Assembly (NCBI RefSeq): GCF_902859915.1
Contig: NZ_CADIKK010000015.1
Coordinates: 62,001-126,000 of the forward strand
Source of the DNA: Paraburkholderia ultramafica
GTDB lineage: Bacteria; Pseudomonadota; Gammaproteobacteria; Burkholderiales; Burkholderiaceae
Length of the DNA stretch: 64,000 nt
Direction of reading: 5' to 3'
Positions 50,894 through 60,008 of this stretch are shown here, one piece after another. Below the pieces are notes generated by a model. The model worked only from the letters and a program-made list of their open reading frames with translations, had not been told where the DNA came from and ran no database searches. Position numbers and translations under genes: made by a program. The first letter of the stretch is position 1. Every line of letters starts with the position of its first letter.

Positions 50894-51688
50894 TCAGGCA
50901 TGCGTGGCGGCGGCGGATGCCGCGCCATAGCCGGCCTTGGTGCGCATTCGAGCGCGGCAGGCGTCGCCGAACGCGCGAAAGATCGCGGTGGACAGCGCGT
51001 CGTCCGCATGCTTCCACTCCGGGTGCCACTGCACACCCAGCGCGAACGCGCGCGCATGCGTCACGCTTACCGCTTCAATCAGTCCGTCCGGCGCAATGGC
51101 TTCGGCCGTGAGGCCGAGGCCCAGCCGCTCGACGCCCTGGCCGTGCAAGGAATTCACCCGCGCTTCATTCGTGCCGCCCGCGAGGCGCTGCAACAAGCCG
51201 CCTTGCGCCAGCGTGATCGAATGCGACGCCGCGTATTGCACGTCGAGGTCGTCTTCCTTGTTCTCGCGATGGTCGTTCAGGCCCGCCACCGCGTGAACGC
51301 TTTGATGCAGCGTCCCGCCGAATACCACGTTCATTTCCTGAAAGCCCCGGCACACGGCCAGCACCGGCACGCCGGCGGCGATCGCCGCGCGCATCAGCGG
51401 CAGCGTCGTCGCATCGCGTGCGGCGTCGTGCAGCGTGCCCGGCGCGCTGGGGTGGCCGCCGTAGCGGTGCGGCTCGACGTTCGAGTAGCTGCCGGTAAAC
51501 AGCAGGCCGTCGACCGTGGCCAGCACGTCTTCGGCGCACTGCCGCTCGCCGAGCGCCGGCAGCAGCATCGCCAGCGCCTGTGAGCCGTCCACGATCGCGG
51601 CGATGTATTTCTCGCCGACCACGTGCGATGGGTGGACTCCCATCATCGTTCTGTCGGCGCTGATGCCGACCAGTGGTTTGTTTCGCAT
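50894..51688 (-). CDS. puuD: Gamma-glutamyl-gamma-aminobutyrate hydrolase
   Basis: This 264-residue class I glutamine amidotransferase-like peptidase (C26) has the triad nucleophile in PVLAVCRGFQEMNVVFGG (Cys about 114), and His and Glu in LGVQWHPEWKHADDA. Other blocks are LVGISADRTMMGVHPSHVVG and LFTGSYSNVEPHRYGG. It frees GABA from gamma-glutamyl-GABA, the last step of the glutamylated putrescine route. It is the first gene of the minus-strand puu cluster. The C-terminus is Ala-rich and longer than in E. coli. An 860-base region separates it from divergent puuR. Confidence 0.9.
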   Translation of the reverse strand: MRNKPLVGISADRTMMGVHPSHVVGEKYIAAIVDGSQALAMLLPALGERQCAEDVLATVDGLLFTGSYSNVEPHRYGGHPSAPGTLHDAARDATTLPLMRAAIAAGVPVLAVCRGFQEMNVVFGGTLHQSVHAVAGLNDHRENKEDDLDVQYAASHSITLAQGGLLQRLAGGTNEARVNSLHGQGVERLGLGLTAEAIAPDGLIEAVSVTHARAFALGVQWHPEWKHADDALSTAIFRAFGDACRARMRTKAGYGAASAAATHA

Positions 51689-52549
51689 AACGAATAGACG
51701 TATCTAGACCCCGCGGAACGCGGCATGAACTGCGTTAAACACAGCGCGGCACGAATCCGCAGCCGGGCGCAACGCGCGAGGCCGCCGGGGTCGTGCAAGC
51801 GGTCGTCGTCAACGGAAAACCCGCCGCGCGTGATAACAGAAATGCCGTTCGATTCGATCCGCTGCAGTGCGCGACTCGCGTGATCCGCGCGATGCGCATG
51901 GACGGCGCACAGCACCGCGCATGCGCACGGCTCGCAAGAGCGCGCCAATGCAAACGGATGAATCGAACGGCGAAAAGGAGGGAGGCGCTACGGCAGCAGC
52001 GAGGCGACTTCGTCCGTGCGCACCGCAATGAAGGCGCGCGCGGAGATAGAGTTGTGACGTCGAACTGAACGGCGGGACAGGATCGTAGAGACGGACAGAA
52101 AGCGGCGGAACGCAAGGCTGCCGCTGCTGCCGTCGGCGACGGCGCCGTCAGCGCGAGGACAACTCGCCTGACTACGATTCCATCTCACCAAAGGGCCTCG
52201 GACTCTCACGATTACACTCGACTGGCGACGTTGAAAGTATTGAACGGCCTGCTCGAAAATCGCACGGGGCGTTTAAAGAAACAGGACGCCGGGATGATCG
52301 TCTCGGACCTGCGCGAACTGAATTCGCCGTGCCGCAAAACATCGTGTGATGTCTCGTCAGGTACACATGACGACCGCCTGAGAATCAGCATATACGAGCC
52401 AATAAAGCCGTCAAACCCTTTTTATCAAAAAGGCTGATCAGGGTTTTCCCCAGCGGCGCAACGATTAAAGTGATTAGAATATTCAACACTCATTGGCGCC
52501 CATTGATCGAGTTCAAGCGCCCCGCTGTTCAATATCTGAGAACCTCGCG
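51689..52549. other. Long divergent control region between puuD and puuR
   Basis: No credible gene in 860 bases. Open frames here have random-looking, Cys/Arg-rich translations. It probably holds promoters for both arms of the puu locus, the nested hairpin at 52413-52446, and an AT-rich segment (52461-52490) with a GAATATTC palindrome at 52477-52484, 66 bases before the puuR start, a candidate PuuR operator. Confidence 0.5.
52413..52446 (+). promoter_or_regulatory. Nested, mutually exclusive hairpins upstream of puuR
   Basis: CCTTTTT-ATC-AAAAAGG (52417-52433) is a perfect 7-bp hairpin. The outer arms AAACCCT (52413-52419) and AGGGTTT (52440-52446) also pair but share bases with the inner left arm, so only one can form at a time. 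It could act as an attenuator-like switch or a terminator in the puuR leader. Confidence 0.4.
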
Positions 52550-53101
52550 ATGTCCATAGAAGTAGCCACCCGTCTGCAATACATCCGCAAGAGGCGTGGC
52601 TTGTCTCAGCGCGAGCTCGCGAAGCGGGCGGGGGTGACCAACGGCACGATCTCGCTGATCGAGCAGAACCGCGTGAGCCCGTCGGTCGGCTCGCTGAAGA
52701 AACTGCTCGAATGTATACCGATGAGTCTCGCCGAGTTCTTCACCTTCGAGGTCGAAGTGGCGCGGTCGGTGGTGTCGCGCCGTGCCGACACGCCGAACCT
52801 CGGCAACGAGTCGATCGAGTTCTATCTTGCCGGTTCGAGTGTGAAAGACCGCAACATGGGCATTCTGCGCGAGGTTTATCAGCCTTTGTCGGACACGGGG
52901 CCTGAGATGCTGGAGCACGAGGGGCACGAGGGCGGGGTCGTGGTCAACGGTCAGATCGAACTGACGGTGGACGGCACGACGTGGTTGCTCGACCCCGGCG
53001 ACAGCTACTACTTCGAAAGCCGTCTTCCGCACCGTTTTCGCAATCCCAGCGCGGAGTATCTCTGCGAGATCGTGTCGGCCAACTCGCCGCCCACGTTATG
53101 A
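52550..53101 (+). CDS. puuR: PuuR-type transcriptional repressor (HTH-XRE plus cupin)
   Basis: This 183-residue protein combines an N-terminal XRE helix-turn-helix (YIRKRRGLSQRELAKRAGVT, NGTISLIEQNRVSPSVGSLK; residues 8-65) with a C-terminal cupin (about 105-178; EGGVVVNGQIELTVDGTTWL then LDPGDSYYFESRLPHRFRNP). This is the architecture of PuuR, which represses the puu genes until putrescine binds. It stands between the minus-strand puuD-puuA-spuC arm and puuC on the plus strand, 89 bases before puuC, so it probably controls both and itself. An upstream in-frame codon at 52493 lacks a ribosome-binding site. Confidence 0.92.
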   Translation: MSIEVATRLQYIRKRRGLSQRELAKRAGVTNGTISLIEQNRVSPSVGSLKKLLECIPMSLAEFFTFEVEVARSVVSRRADTPNLGNESIEFYLAGSSVKDRNMGILREVYQPLSDTGPEMLEHEGHEGGVVVNGQIELTVDGTTWLLDPGDSYYFESRLPHRFRNPSAEYLCEIVSANSPPTL

Positions 53102-53190
53102 AGACTCCGCGCCAACGCGCCGCAACGCCGTTGATTGCCGCATGACGTCGACGCCGGCTGGCGTTGCGCGCATAACATTGAGGCATCCTG

Positions 53191-54684
53191 ATGGAAAAGA
53201 AAACTTTCGCTTTCTGGCAAGAGACGGCCGCGACGCTTTCGATCGAGGGCCGTGCATTTATCGACGGCGAATACCGTGATGCCGCCAGCGGCCGCACATT
53301 CGACTGCCTGAGCCCGATTGACGGCAAGCTGCTGGCGAAAGTCGCGGACAGCGGCGCGGCCGATGTCGACGCGGCGGTGGCGGCCGCGCGCCGTGCGTTC
53401 GATTCGGCCGTGTGGTCCGGCCTCAATCCGCGCCGGCGCAAAGCGATTCTGCTGCGCTGGGCTGCGTCGATTCGCGAGCACATGGACGAGCTCGCGCTGC
53501 TCGAAACGCTCGATGCGGGCAAGCCGATCGCGGACACCACCTCCGTCGACGTGCCGGGCGCGGCGTATTGCGTCGAATGGTTTGCCGAAGCGATCGACAA
53601 GGTGGGTGGCGAAGTCGCGCCCGCGGATCATCATCTGGTCGGACTCGTGACACGCGAGCCGGTCGGCGTGGTGGCCGCGGTCGTGCCGTGGAATTTCCCG
53701 ATCCTGATGGCATCGTGGAAGTTCGGCCCCGCTCTGGCCGCGGGCAACAGCGTGGTGCTCAAGCCTTCGGAGAAGTCGCCGCTGACCGCGATCCGGCTCG
53801 CGCAACTCGCGCTGGACGCCGGCATTCCCGCGGGCGTGTTCAACGTCGTGCCGGGCGCGGGCGAGCCCGGCAAGCTGCTGGCGCTGCATCACGACGTGGA
53901 CTGCCTCGCCTTCACCGGCTCGACCAACGTCGGCAAGCAGATCATGCAGTATGCCGGGCAGTCGAACCTGAAGCGCGTGTGGCTCGAACTCGGCGGCAAG
54001 TCGCCGAACATCGTCTTGCCGGATTGCCCCGACCTCGACCGCGCGGCCAACGCGGCGGCCGGTGCGATCTTCTACAACATGGGCGAGATGTGCACTGCGG
54101 GCTCACGACTGCTCGTGCACCGCGATATCAAGGATCAGTTCCTCGACAAGCTGCTCGCCGCGGCGCGCGCTTATACGCCGGGTAATCCGCTCGACCCGCA
54201 AACGTCGATGGGCGCGATCGTCGACAAGCTTCAGCTCGAACGCGTGCTGGGCTACATCGAGGCGGGCCGCGCCGAGGCGAAGCTGTTGCTGGGCGGCTCG
54301 CGTGTGAACGAGCAGAGCGGCGGCTTCTATATCGAGCCGACCATCTTCGAGATTCCGGCCGCCGGTGCGAAGGTTGCGCGCGAGGAGATCTTCGGGCCGG
54401 TGTTGTCGGTGATTACGTTCGATACGGTTGAAGAAGCGATCAGGATCGCTAACGACAGCGAATACGGTCTGGCCGCGGCGGTCTGGACTTCGAACCTGAC
54501 TACCGCGCATGAGGTTTCGCGCAAGCTGAGAGCGGGCACGGTGTGGGTCAATTGCTATGACGAGGGCGGGGACATGAACTTCCCGTTCGGCGGCTACAAG
54601 CAATCGGGCAATGGGCGCGACAAGTCGTTGCACGCGCTGGAGAAGTACACCGAGCTGAAGTCGACGCTGGTGCGGCTGCGTTGA
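53191..54684 (+). CDS. puuC: Gamma-glutamyl-gamma-aminobutyraldehyde dehydrogenase
   Basis: This 497-residue NAD(P)-dependent aldehyde dehydrogenase has VVAAVVPWNFPILMASWKFG (Asn of the oxyanion hole), GNSVVLKPSEKSPLTAIRLA, CLAFTGSTNVGKQIMQY, VWLELGGKSPNIVLPDC (general-base Glu), the Cys nucleophile in GEMCTAGSRLLVH and EEIFGPVLSVITFDTVEEAI. It matches PuuC/AldH-type enzymes that oxidise the aldehyde made by PuuB, or 4-aminobutanal made by the transaminase. It follows puuR on the same strand. With puuB broken, its substrate here would come from the SpuC-type reaction or from an oxidase elsewhere. Confidence 0.92.
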   Translation: MEKKTFAFWQETAATLSIEGRAFIDGEYRDAASGRTFDCLSPIDGKLLAKVADSGAADVDAAVAAARRAFDSAVWSGLNPRRRKAILLRWAASIREHMDELALLETLDAGKPIADTTSVDVPGAAYCVEWFAEAIDKVGGEVAPADHHLVGLVTREPVGVVAAVVPWNFPILMASWKFGPALAAGNSVVLKPSEKSPLTAIRLAQLALDAGIPAGVFNVVPGAGEPGKLLALHHDVDCLAFTGSTNVGKQIMQYAGQSNLKRVWLELGGKSPNIVLPDCPDLDRAANAAAGAIFYNMGEMCTAGSRLLVHRDIKDQFLDKLLAAARAYTPGNPLDPQTSMGAIVDKLQLERVLGYIEAGRAEAKLLLGGSRVNEQSGGFYIEPTIFEIPAAGAKVAREEIFGPVLSVITFDTVEEAIRIANDSEYGLAAAVWTSNLTTAHEVSRKLRAGTVWVNCYDEGGDMNFPFGGYKQSGNGRDKSLHALEKYTELKSTLVRLR

Positions 54685-54720
54685 CGGTCTAATGAGTCAG
54701 CGCGACTTCGAGCGCCGCGA

Positions 54721-55740
54721 CTACTCCGCCAGCCTCGCACGCACGGTGTATTCGCCCTCGTTGCCGTGATCCTCGATCATGTGGGCCATCGCCGTATTGA
54801 AGTCGGGCGGCAGCGGCTCGACCGGATAGCCGCGTTTTTCCCACGCGTCTAGCCCGCCCTTGAGCGCGCGAATATGGTGAATATTCTTGCGGTGCAGCTG
54901 GTTGACGATGCGCTTGGCCGTCGCCTCGTTGGGACACACGCAATAGACGACAATCGGCCGCTTCAGCAACTCGGGATGAATCGGGTCGGGTGAATCGAGA
55001 TCCAGCGGCCGCGCGCCGGCAATCCGGTGCGATTCCTTCTCGCGTACGCTGGATGGACGCGCGTCGAGAATCAGCGGCGGCTCATTGGACTTCATCAACG
55101 CGTCGAGCTGGTCCGGCGTAATACGCGTGTGCGCGAGCCAGCGGCGAAACTGCAAACGGCGCACCCAGCGATACAGCAGCGCGGCCACGAAGATCGCCGC
55201 GAACGCGTCGAAAATCGTGCCGCCGTTTTGCCGCACGAGGAGCACCAGTTGCACGATCTGATCGCGCAACGCGGCGCCGCCGATCACCCACAGGCTGGCC
55301 CACAACGTTGCGCCGACCAGATCCCAGCACAGAAACACGCCGACGCTGATCGCGGTCGTGCCGAGCAGCGGCGCGGAGATCAGGCCGAGACCCGGCAGAA
55401 ACTTGGCGATGATGAGAATCGGCGCGCCATGGCGTTCATAGGTATTGCGCGCGACGCGCACCGTGGTGTCCAGCGACAGCGAGAAGCGCACCAGGTAGTT
55501 CAACAGGCGCCGGCCGTACGCGCGTCCGGTGAAGAACCATAGCGAGTCGGCGATCAGCGTCGCGCCGACCGCGGCGCATATGACGTTGACGTACGACGAT
55601 TGCCCCATGGCGGCCATGGTTCCACCGAAGATCAGCATCGGCGCGGCCGGAATCGGCGCGCCGAGTTGCGTGACGAGCACGCTCATGAAGACGGCCCACA
55701 CGCCCAGCGAGGGTGGAATAGCAACCGGAAAATGCCACAC
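54721..55740 (-). CDS. DedA (SNARE-associated) membrane protein fused to a rhodanese domain
   Basis: This 339-residue protein starts at a GTG (55740) with AGGAG upstream. Residues 1-205 form a DedA/VTT membrane domain (MSVLVTQLGAPIPAAPMLIF, RNTYERHGAPILIIAKFLPG, the family's E-x-x-G-x-x-x-x-x-x-R-F-x-P-G motif variant). Residues 215-325 form a rhodanese domain (PPLILDARPSSVREKESHRI, RPIVVYCVCPNEATAKRIVN), where the active-site Cys lies in YCVCPNEA, followed by HIRALKGGLDAWEKRGYPVE. DedA proteins are lipid-flippase-like and maintain envelope homeostasis; the rhodanese could handle sulfane sulfur or be regulatory. This fusion recurs in proteobacteria. It is a single gene. Confidence 0.88.
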   Translation of the reverse strand: MWHFPVAIPPSLGVWAVFMSVLVTQLGAPIPAAPMLIFGGTMAAMGQSSYVNVICAAVGATLIADSLWFFTGRAYGRRLLNYLVRFSLSLDTTVRVARNTYERHGAPILIIAKFLPGLGLISAPLLGTTAISVGVFLCWDLVGATLWASLWVIGGAALRDQIVQLVLLVRQNGGTIFDAFAAIFVAALLYRWVRRLQFRRWLAHTRITPDQLDALMKSNEPPLILDARPSSVREKESHRIAGARPLDLDSPDPIHPELLKRPIVVYCVCPNEATAKRIVNQLHRKNIHHIRALKGGLDAWEKRGYPVEPLPPDFNTAMAHMIEDHGNEGEYTVRARLAE

Positions 55741-56070
55741 AACCGCGCTCCTGAGAATGCAGTGAAGGGAAATGAAATCGCCCGCGCCTGGCCGGCGCGT
55801 GGCGGACACGCTGCGCGTGTTCCGTTCCCGCACGACATGGCTGCATGTCCTGCGATGACGCGCACGCATCGGCACGAAAAGCGGATTTAAGCACAGGTGG
55901 CGAAAGGACGCAGCGAGAACGGCTGAGCGCCGCGTGGATTCTCGCAGGATGACGTGGTGATGTGCAAGCGCGAACCGGCCCGCGCAGCCGGCCCGGCGCT
56001 CGCAAGCCGGGCGACGGGTTTTGCGGTGCGGATTGCGCGGGCCGGGTGTCCTGTCAGTGTCAGTATCAGT

Positions 56071-56490
56071 TCATGCGTCCGCCGCCGGATCGTACGGCAC
56101 GACACGTTCGTGTTCGTCCGCATGGTTGCGCGCGACGATGGCTCGCGCGGCGGCGGTGTCGTCGAGATTGAACGGCTGATGCGGCACGCCCGGCGGAATG
56201 AACAGGAAGTCGCCCGCCTCGGTAACGACGGACTCGCGCAATCCGGGACCATAGCGGGTCTCGATCCTGCCTTCGAGCATGTAAATCGCGGTTTCGTAGT
56301 CGGCGTGAAAGTGCGGTTCGGCATGGCCGCCCGGCGGCACCACGACCATGTACATCGACAAACCCTTGGTGCCCGCAGTGCCGGCTGATATGCCCACGAA
56401 GTAGGGCAGCCGCTGGGTCGTCGCCATCTCGTGCCGGTCGGGGCGCACCTTGATGACGGGTGCTCGCGCGTCGTGCAAAACGTCTGACAT
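56071..56490 (-). CDS. Cupin-domain protein
   Basis: This 139-residue single-cupin protein has VVVPPGGHAEPHFHADYETA (three His/Glu ligands) and the second motif TEAGDFLFIPPGVPHQPFNL with a His. GLSMYMVVV and IYMLEGRIETRYGPGL complete the barrel. The ATG at 56490 has AGGAG at good distance; upstream in-frame codons do not fit. Cupins of this type are metal-dependent dioxygenases, isomerases or ligand sensors; the substrate is unknown. It is divergent from the AhpD-like gene 223 bases away. Confidence 0.85.
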   Translation of the reverse strand: MSDVLHDARAPVIKVRPDRHEMATTQRLPYFVGISAGTAGTKGLSMYMVVVPPGGHAEPHFHADYETAIYMLEGRIETRYGPGLRESVVTEAGDFLFIPPGVPHQPFNLDDTAAARAIVARNHADEHERVVPYDPAADA

Positions 56491-56713
56491 AGTCGCTCCT
56501 GGCATGGTCGCCGCCGCTGGAATCCGGCTGGTGCCGGTCGTCGCGGTTCGGCGCACGCTCCCTGAGAGTGAAAGTCTAGACGATATGGGCGTCGATATCG
56601 GACCTTGTCGAGCATGGCGGACGTGACTCTGTCCGCCGGGCACAAAGACGCGGCCCAATTGCCCTGTTGCTACAATCGTCGTCATGCGCCTACAGATATA
56701 ACGGAGACATCGC

Positions 56714-57319
56714 ATGACAAATGCTCAGCCGATCAGCCGCTACCCCGTGCCCGGGCCGGGCGAATGGCCGGACGACATTCGCGCCCGCATCCTCGAAGTG
56801 CAGGAGAAAGCCGGCTTCGTGCCGAACGTGTTTCTGACGCTCGCGCATCGCCCGGACGAATTCCGCGCGTTCTTCGCTTATCACGACGCGTTGATGCTGA
56901 AGGAGGGTGGCCTCACCAAAGGCGAACGCGAGATGATCGTGGTCGCCACGAGCGCGGTGAACGAATGTCTGTATTGCGTGGTCGCGCACGGCGCGATTCT
57001 GCGCATTTACGAAAAGGCGCCGTTGCTCGCCGACCAGCTCACCGTCAATCATCGCAAGGCGGATATCACCGCGCGGCAGAAGGCGATGCTCGACTTCGCG
57101 CTGAAGGTCTGCCGCGCATCCGGCGCGGTCGGCGAGGCCGATTTTCAAACGCTGCGGGAGCACGACTTCACCGACGAAGACATCTGGGACATCGCGGCGA
57201 TTACCGCGTTTTTCGGCTTGTCGAACCGGATGGCCAACGTCATTTCGATGCGTCCGAACGATGAGTTCTATTTGATGGGACGTGTGCCGAAAGCAGCGGC
57301 GGATACGCGTCGAAAATAG
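56714..57319 (+). CDS. AhpD-like / peroxidase-related carboxymuconolactone decarboxylase family protein
   Basis: This 201-residue protein has the CMD fold with the redox motif NECLYCVVAHGAILRIYEK (C-x-x-C-x-x-x-H, about residues 91-98), preceded by GGLTKGEREMIVVATSAV, the family helix. The C-terminal part FTDEDIWDIAAITAFFGLSN, then RMANVISMRPNDEFYLMGR, is typical of the uncharacterised peroxidase-related subgroup. It probably reduces peroxides or uses thiols to detoxify an organic compound. The start is backed by AACGGAGACATCGC. It is a single gene, convergent with the MFS gene. Confidence 0.88.
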   Translation: MTNAQPISRYPVPGPGEWPDDIRARILEVQEKAGFVPNVFLTLAHRPDEFRAFFAYHDALMLKEGGLTKGEREMIVVATSAVNECLYCVVAHGAILRIYEKAPLLADQLTVNHRKADITARQKAMLDFALKVCRASGAVGEADFQTLREHDFTDEDIWDIAAITAFFGLSNRMANVISMRPNDEFYLMGRVPKAAADTRRK

Positions 57320-57406
57320 CTGCGGTGAACTTGGTTCGGGCTCGGTGCCGGTCGGGGCAAGCCCACACAAGCGTGTCGTGGCGGGATGTTCTCCGTCACC
57401 GCATGC

Positions 57407-58657
57407 TCATGTGCCAACCGGTTCGGCGCGAAGCGCGGGCGTGCTCACCGTGGTGTCGTCGATCGGGAAGTGCAGCATCGCGGCGATCAAGCCGGTGACG
57501 ACCGTCGCTTCCCACAGCAGCGAATACGAGCCGGTCAGATCGAATACGAGGCCGCCTAGCCACGCACCGAGGAACGAGCCGATCTGATGGCTCAGAAAGC
57601 AGACGCCGAACAGGCTGCCGAGGTGGCGCGTGCCAAACACTTTCGCGACCAGTCCGCTCGTGAGCGGCACGGTGCCGAGCCAGGTCAGGCCCATCACGGC
57701 CGCGAAAATCACCACGGACGCAGCGCTTTTCGGCAATACAAAGAACGCGCCGATCGTCACGCTGCGAATCAGATAAAGCCAGCCGAGCACATGATGCTGC
57801 CGGAACCGGCCGCCCAGCCAGCCGCAAGCCCAACTGCCCGCCATGTTGAACAGGCCGATCAGCGCAAGCGCGGTGGCGCCCAGCCCGACCGGCATATGGC
57901 ACAGCGACAGGTACTCCGGCAGATGCGTCGCGATGAAGGCAAGCTGAAACCCGCACGTAAAGAAGCCGAGCGTCAGCAGCCGATAGCCGCGATGCCGGGT
58001 CGCCTGAGCGAGCACCTCGCGAAGCGGCGCGACCGGCGCCTCCTGAGTGGGCGTGCCGACTTGCGCACGCCGGTCGAGCACGATGCCGAGCGGTGCGATC
58101 AGCAGCATCAGGAAGGCCAGCGCGAACAGCGACGCGGCGACACCTGAGCTCAGCCGGATGCCTTGCACGAGCGGAATCATCAGCACCTGTCCCGCCGAAC
58201 CGCCGGCGCTCACCAGCCCCATCGCCATGCTGCGTTTTTCGGGCGACGCGATGCGGCCGACCGCCGGCAACACGACGCCGAATGTCGTGCAGCTCACGCC
58301 GATGCCAACCAGCAGTCCCATGCCGACGATCAACAGTGCGCCACTGGGTGCCACCGCCGCGAGTCCGAGGCCGGCTGCGAAAGTGGTCGCGCCGAACGCG
58401 ACCACCGGCGCCGAGCCGTAGCGATCGGCAGCGGCACCCGCGAACGGCTGAGCGAAGCCCCATACCAGGTTGTGCAGCGCGATCGCGAACGCGATCAGCG
58501 TGACCGGCAAGCCACGGTCGAACGAGAATGGCCCGATGAAGAGCCCGAAGGTTTGCCGGATGCCCATCGCGGCGCTCAGAATCAGCGCGCCGGCGAGGAT
58601 CACGAGCGTCGTCGGGTTGAAGGCGGGGGCGAAGCGTTTGCTGTTGGCGGTCGACAT
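57407..58657 (-). CDS. MFS transporter
   Basis: This 416-residue permease has 12 predicted helices. LILSAAMGIRQTFGLFIGPF opens the first helix; the family loop motif appears as FAGAAADRYGSAPVVAFGAT between helices 2 and 3; SMAMGLVSAGGSAGQVLMIP lies in helix 5 and LTWLGTVPLTSGLVAKVFGT in the second half. It resembles the OFA-like/monocarboxylate-type MFS branch (oxalate/formate antiporter relatives), so the substrate may be an organic acid; this is uncertain. GAAGGAGATC precedes the ATG at 58657. A LysR gene lies downstream on the same strand, 1.3 kb further left to right, and could regulate it. Confidence 0.85.
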   Translation of the reverse strand: MSTANSKRFAPAFNPTTLVILAGALILSAAMGIRQTFGLFIGPFSFDRGLPVTLIAFAIALHNLVWGFAQPFAGAAADRYGSAPVVAFGATTFAAGLGLAAVAPSGALLIVGMGLLVGIGVSCTTFGVVLPAVGRIASPEKRSMAMGLVSAGGSAGQVLMIPLVQGIRLSSGVAASLFALAFLMLLIAPLGIVLDRRAQVGTPTQEAPVAPLREVLAQATRHRGYRLLTLGFFTCGFQLAFIATHLPEYLSLCHMPVGLGATALALIGLFNMAGSWACGWLGGRFRQHHVLGWLYLIRSVTIGAFFVLPKSAASVVIFAAVMGLTWLGTVPLTSGLVAKVFGTRHLGSLFGVCFLSHQIGSFLGAWLGGLVFDLTGSYSLLWEATVVTGLIAAMLHFPIDDTTVSTPALRAEPVGT

Positions 58658-58763
58658 GGTTCTGATCTCCTTCGACACCATGGTCGCAGCGAGCGTCAGA
58701 AGCGGCAAAGGAAAAGATTTCGACGACAGGTGAGCGCGGCTCACCTGTGCGGCCTTGTGCGGT

Positions 58764-59702
58764 TCAACTCGACGCGCTGCGCGGGCCTGGGCCGCTGGCT
58801 TCGGAGGGCGTGTCGAACTGCTCGGCCTCGCTAACGAGCCAGCGCTTGAAATCGAACAGTTCCGGCCGGCGGTCCGCGTTTTCCGCGCTCACCAGCCAGT
58901 AAGCCGTGGCGGAGGCAAGCGTTTCAGAACCGGCTTCGACAAGCGCGCCGCTCGCGAGATCGCTATCGACCAGAGGCTTTCTGCCGAGTGCGACGCCGAG
59001 GCCCATGCTGGCCGCTTCGAACGCAAGCTGGATCGTGTCGACGCGCAAGCCGCCGGTGGGGTCAATGCCGTCGGCGCCGGTCGCGTCGAGCCACGCCTGC
59101 CAGTCTTCGCTCGCGGCGTTCACGTGAATCAGCGTCGCGTGTCGTAGCTCGAGATTGCCGTGCTCGCCGCGCAGGCTTTCCAGATAAGCGGGACTGCATA
59201 CCGGTACGAGGCGTTCGCCGAATAGCCGCGTCCACGCGGTGCCGGCAACCGGCGAACGGCTCAGGCGAATCGCGAAATCGAAGCCGTCGACCGGAAAGCC
59301 GACCTGGCGATGCGACGTGTCGACGCTCACGTTCACTTTCGGCCAGCGCGCGCGAAAACCGGCGAGGCGCGGCAGCAGCCAGCGCGACGCGAAGGTCGGC
59401 GCGCAGCTCAACGCGATCGGGCGATCCGCGCGATGGTTCGGCAGGCGCTGCGTGCCGATGGCGATCAGCGAAAACGCTTCGGAGACGTAGGACAGGTAAT
59501 CGGCACCCGTCGCCGTCAGCGAAATGCCGCGCGGCTCGCGCACGAACAGTTCGACGCCGAGGGCTTGCTCCAGACCGACGATGCCGTGACTGATCGCGCT
59601 CGGCGTGACGTTCAGTTCCGCGGCGGCGAGCTTGAAACTCTGATGCCTGCCGGCCGCTTCGAAGAACCGAAGCGCGGGCAGAGGTGGCAGACGAAGCGGC
59701 AT
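58764..59702 (-). CDS. LysR-family transcriptional regulator (GcvA-like)
   Basis: This 312-residue regulator has the usual N-terminal HTH (LRFFEAAGRHQSFKLAAAEL, NVTPSAISHGIVGLEQALGV, ELFVREPRGISLTATGADYL) and a C-terminal effector-binding domain (SCAPTFASRWLLPRLAGFRA, VDGFDFAIRLSRSPVAGTAW, GLGVALGRKPLVDSDLASGA). The opening MPLRLPPLPALRFFEAAGRH is typical of the GcvA/AmpR-like branch. It lies upstream of the MFS gene on the same strand, 106 bases away. The target genes cannot be read from the sequence. The start codon fits the family; the open frame extends further upstream without similarity. Confidence 0.88.
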   Translation of the reverse strand: MPLRLPPLPALRFFEAAGRHQSFKLAAAELNVTPSAISHGIVGLEQALGVELFVREPRGISLTATGADYLSYVSEAFSLIAIGTQRLPNHRADRPIALSCAPTFASRWLLPRLAGFRARWPKVNVSVDTSHRQVGFPVDGFDFAIRLSRSPVAGTAWTRLFGERLVPVCSPAYLESLRGEHGNLELRHATLIHVNAASEDWQAWLDATGADGIDPTGGLRVDTIQLAFEAASMGLGVALGRKPLVDSDLASGALVEAGSETLASATAYWLVSAENADRRPELFDFKRWLVSEAEQFDTPSEASGPGPRSASS

Positions 59703-60008
59703 GTTGCATCCCCAAGGACGGCGCGCGGCGCGCCATGACGGTGGCTCTGGCGCGCCCGGCGCGCGCTGTTTCGCGAAAGCATACCTCGCTGGGCGGTTCT
59801 GGTTGTTGTCGGGAGGGCGTGCCGGGTTGCTCGACATGACGCCGGGCGGCCGTGGCACCGATTGGTATCCGAAGCTCGAATACGCGAGCACGCCGCGCTA
59901 AGCCGGCGGCCGCGGCACGGCGTTGCGTTGCGCCAGCCCGGCGCAGCACGCTCCGGCACAACACAGCACAGCCCGCACAACCCGGCGCGGCGCGCAGGCG
60001 CAGCCGGA
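59703..60008. other. Intergenic region left after the frameshifted GGDEF-EAL gene
   Basis: No gene recognised on its own. The original stop codon of the GGDEF-EAL gene is at 60009-60011; in the current sequence the shifted frame reads on through this region and across the LysR gene to 59062. GCGCGGC-rich imperfect repeats are present (59890-60000). Confidence 0.4.

Noticed and set aside
51735..52115. 126-codon minus-strand frame in the puuD-puuR region
   Set aside because: Cys/Arg/Ser-rich random-looking translation, no ribosome-binding site.
59062..60008. C-terminal 300 codons of the extended GGDEF-EAL frame
   Set aside because: They are out-of-frame reading of intergenic sequence and the LysR gene after the GC-repeat shift; composition is Arg/Ala-rich and random.
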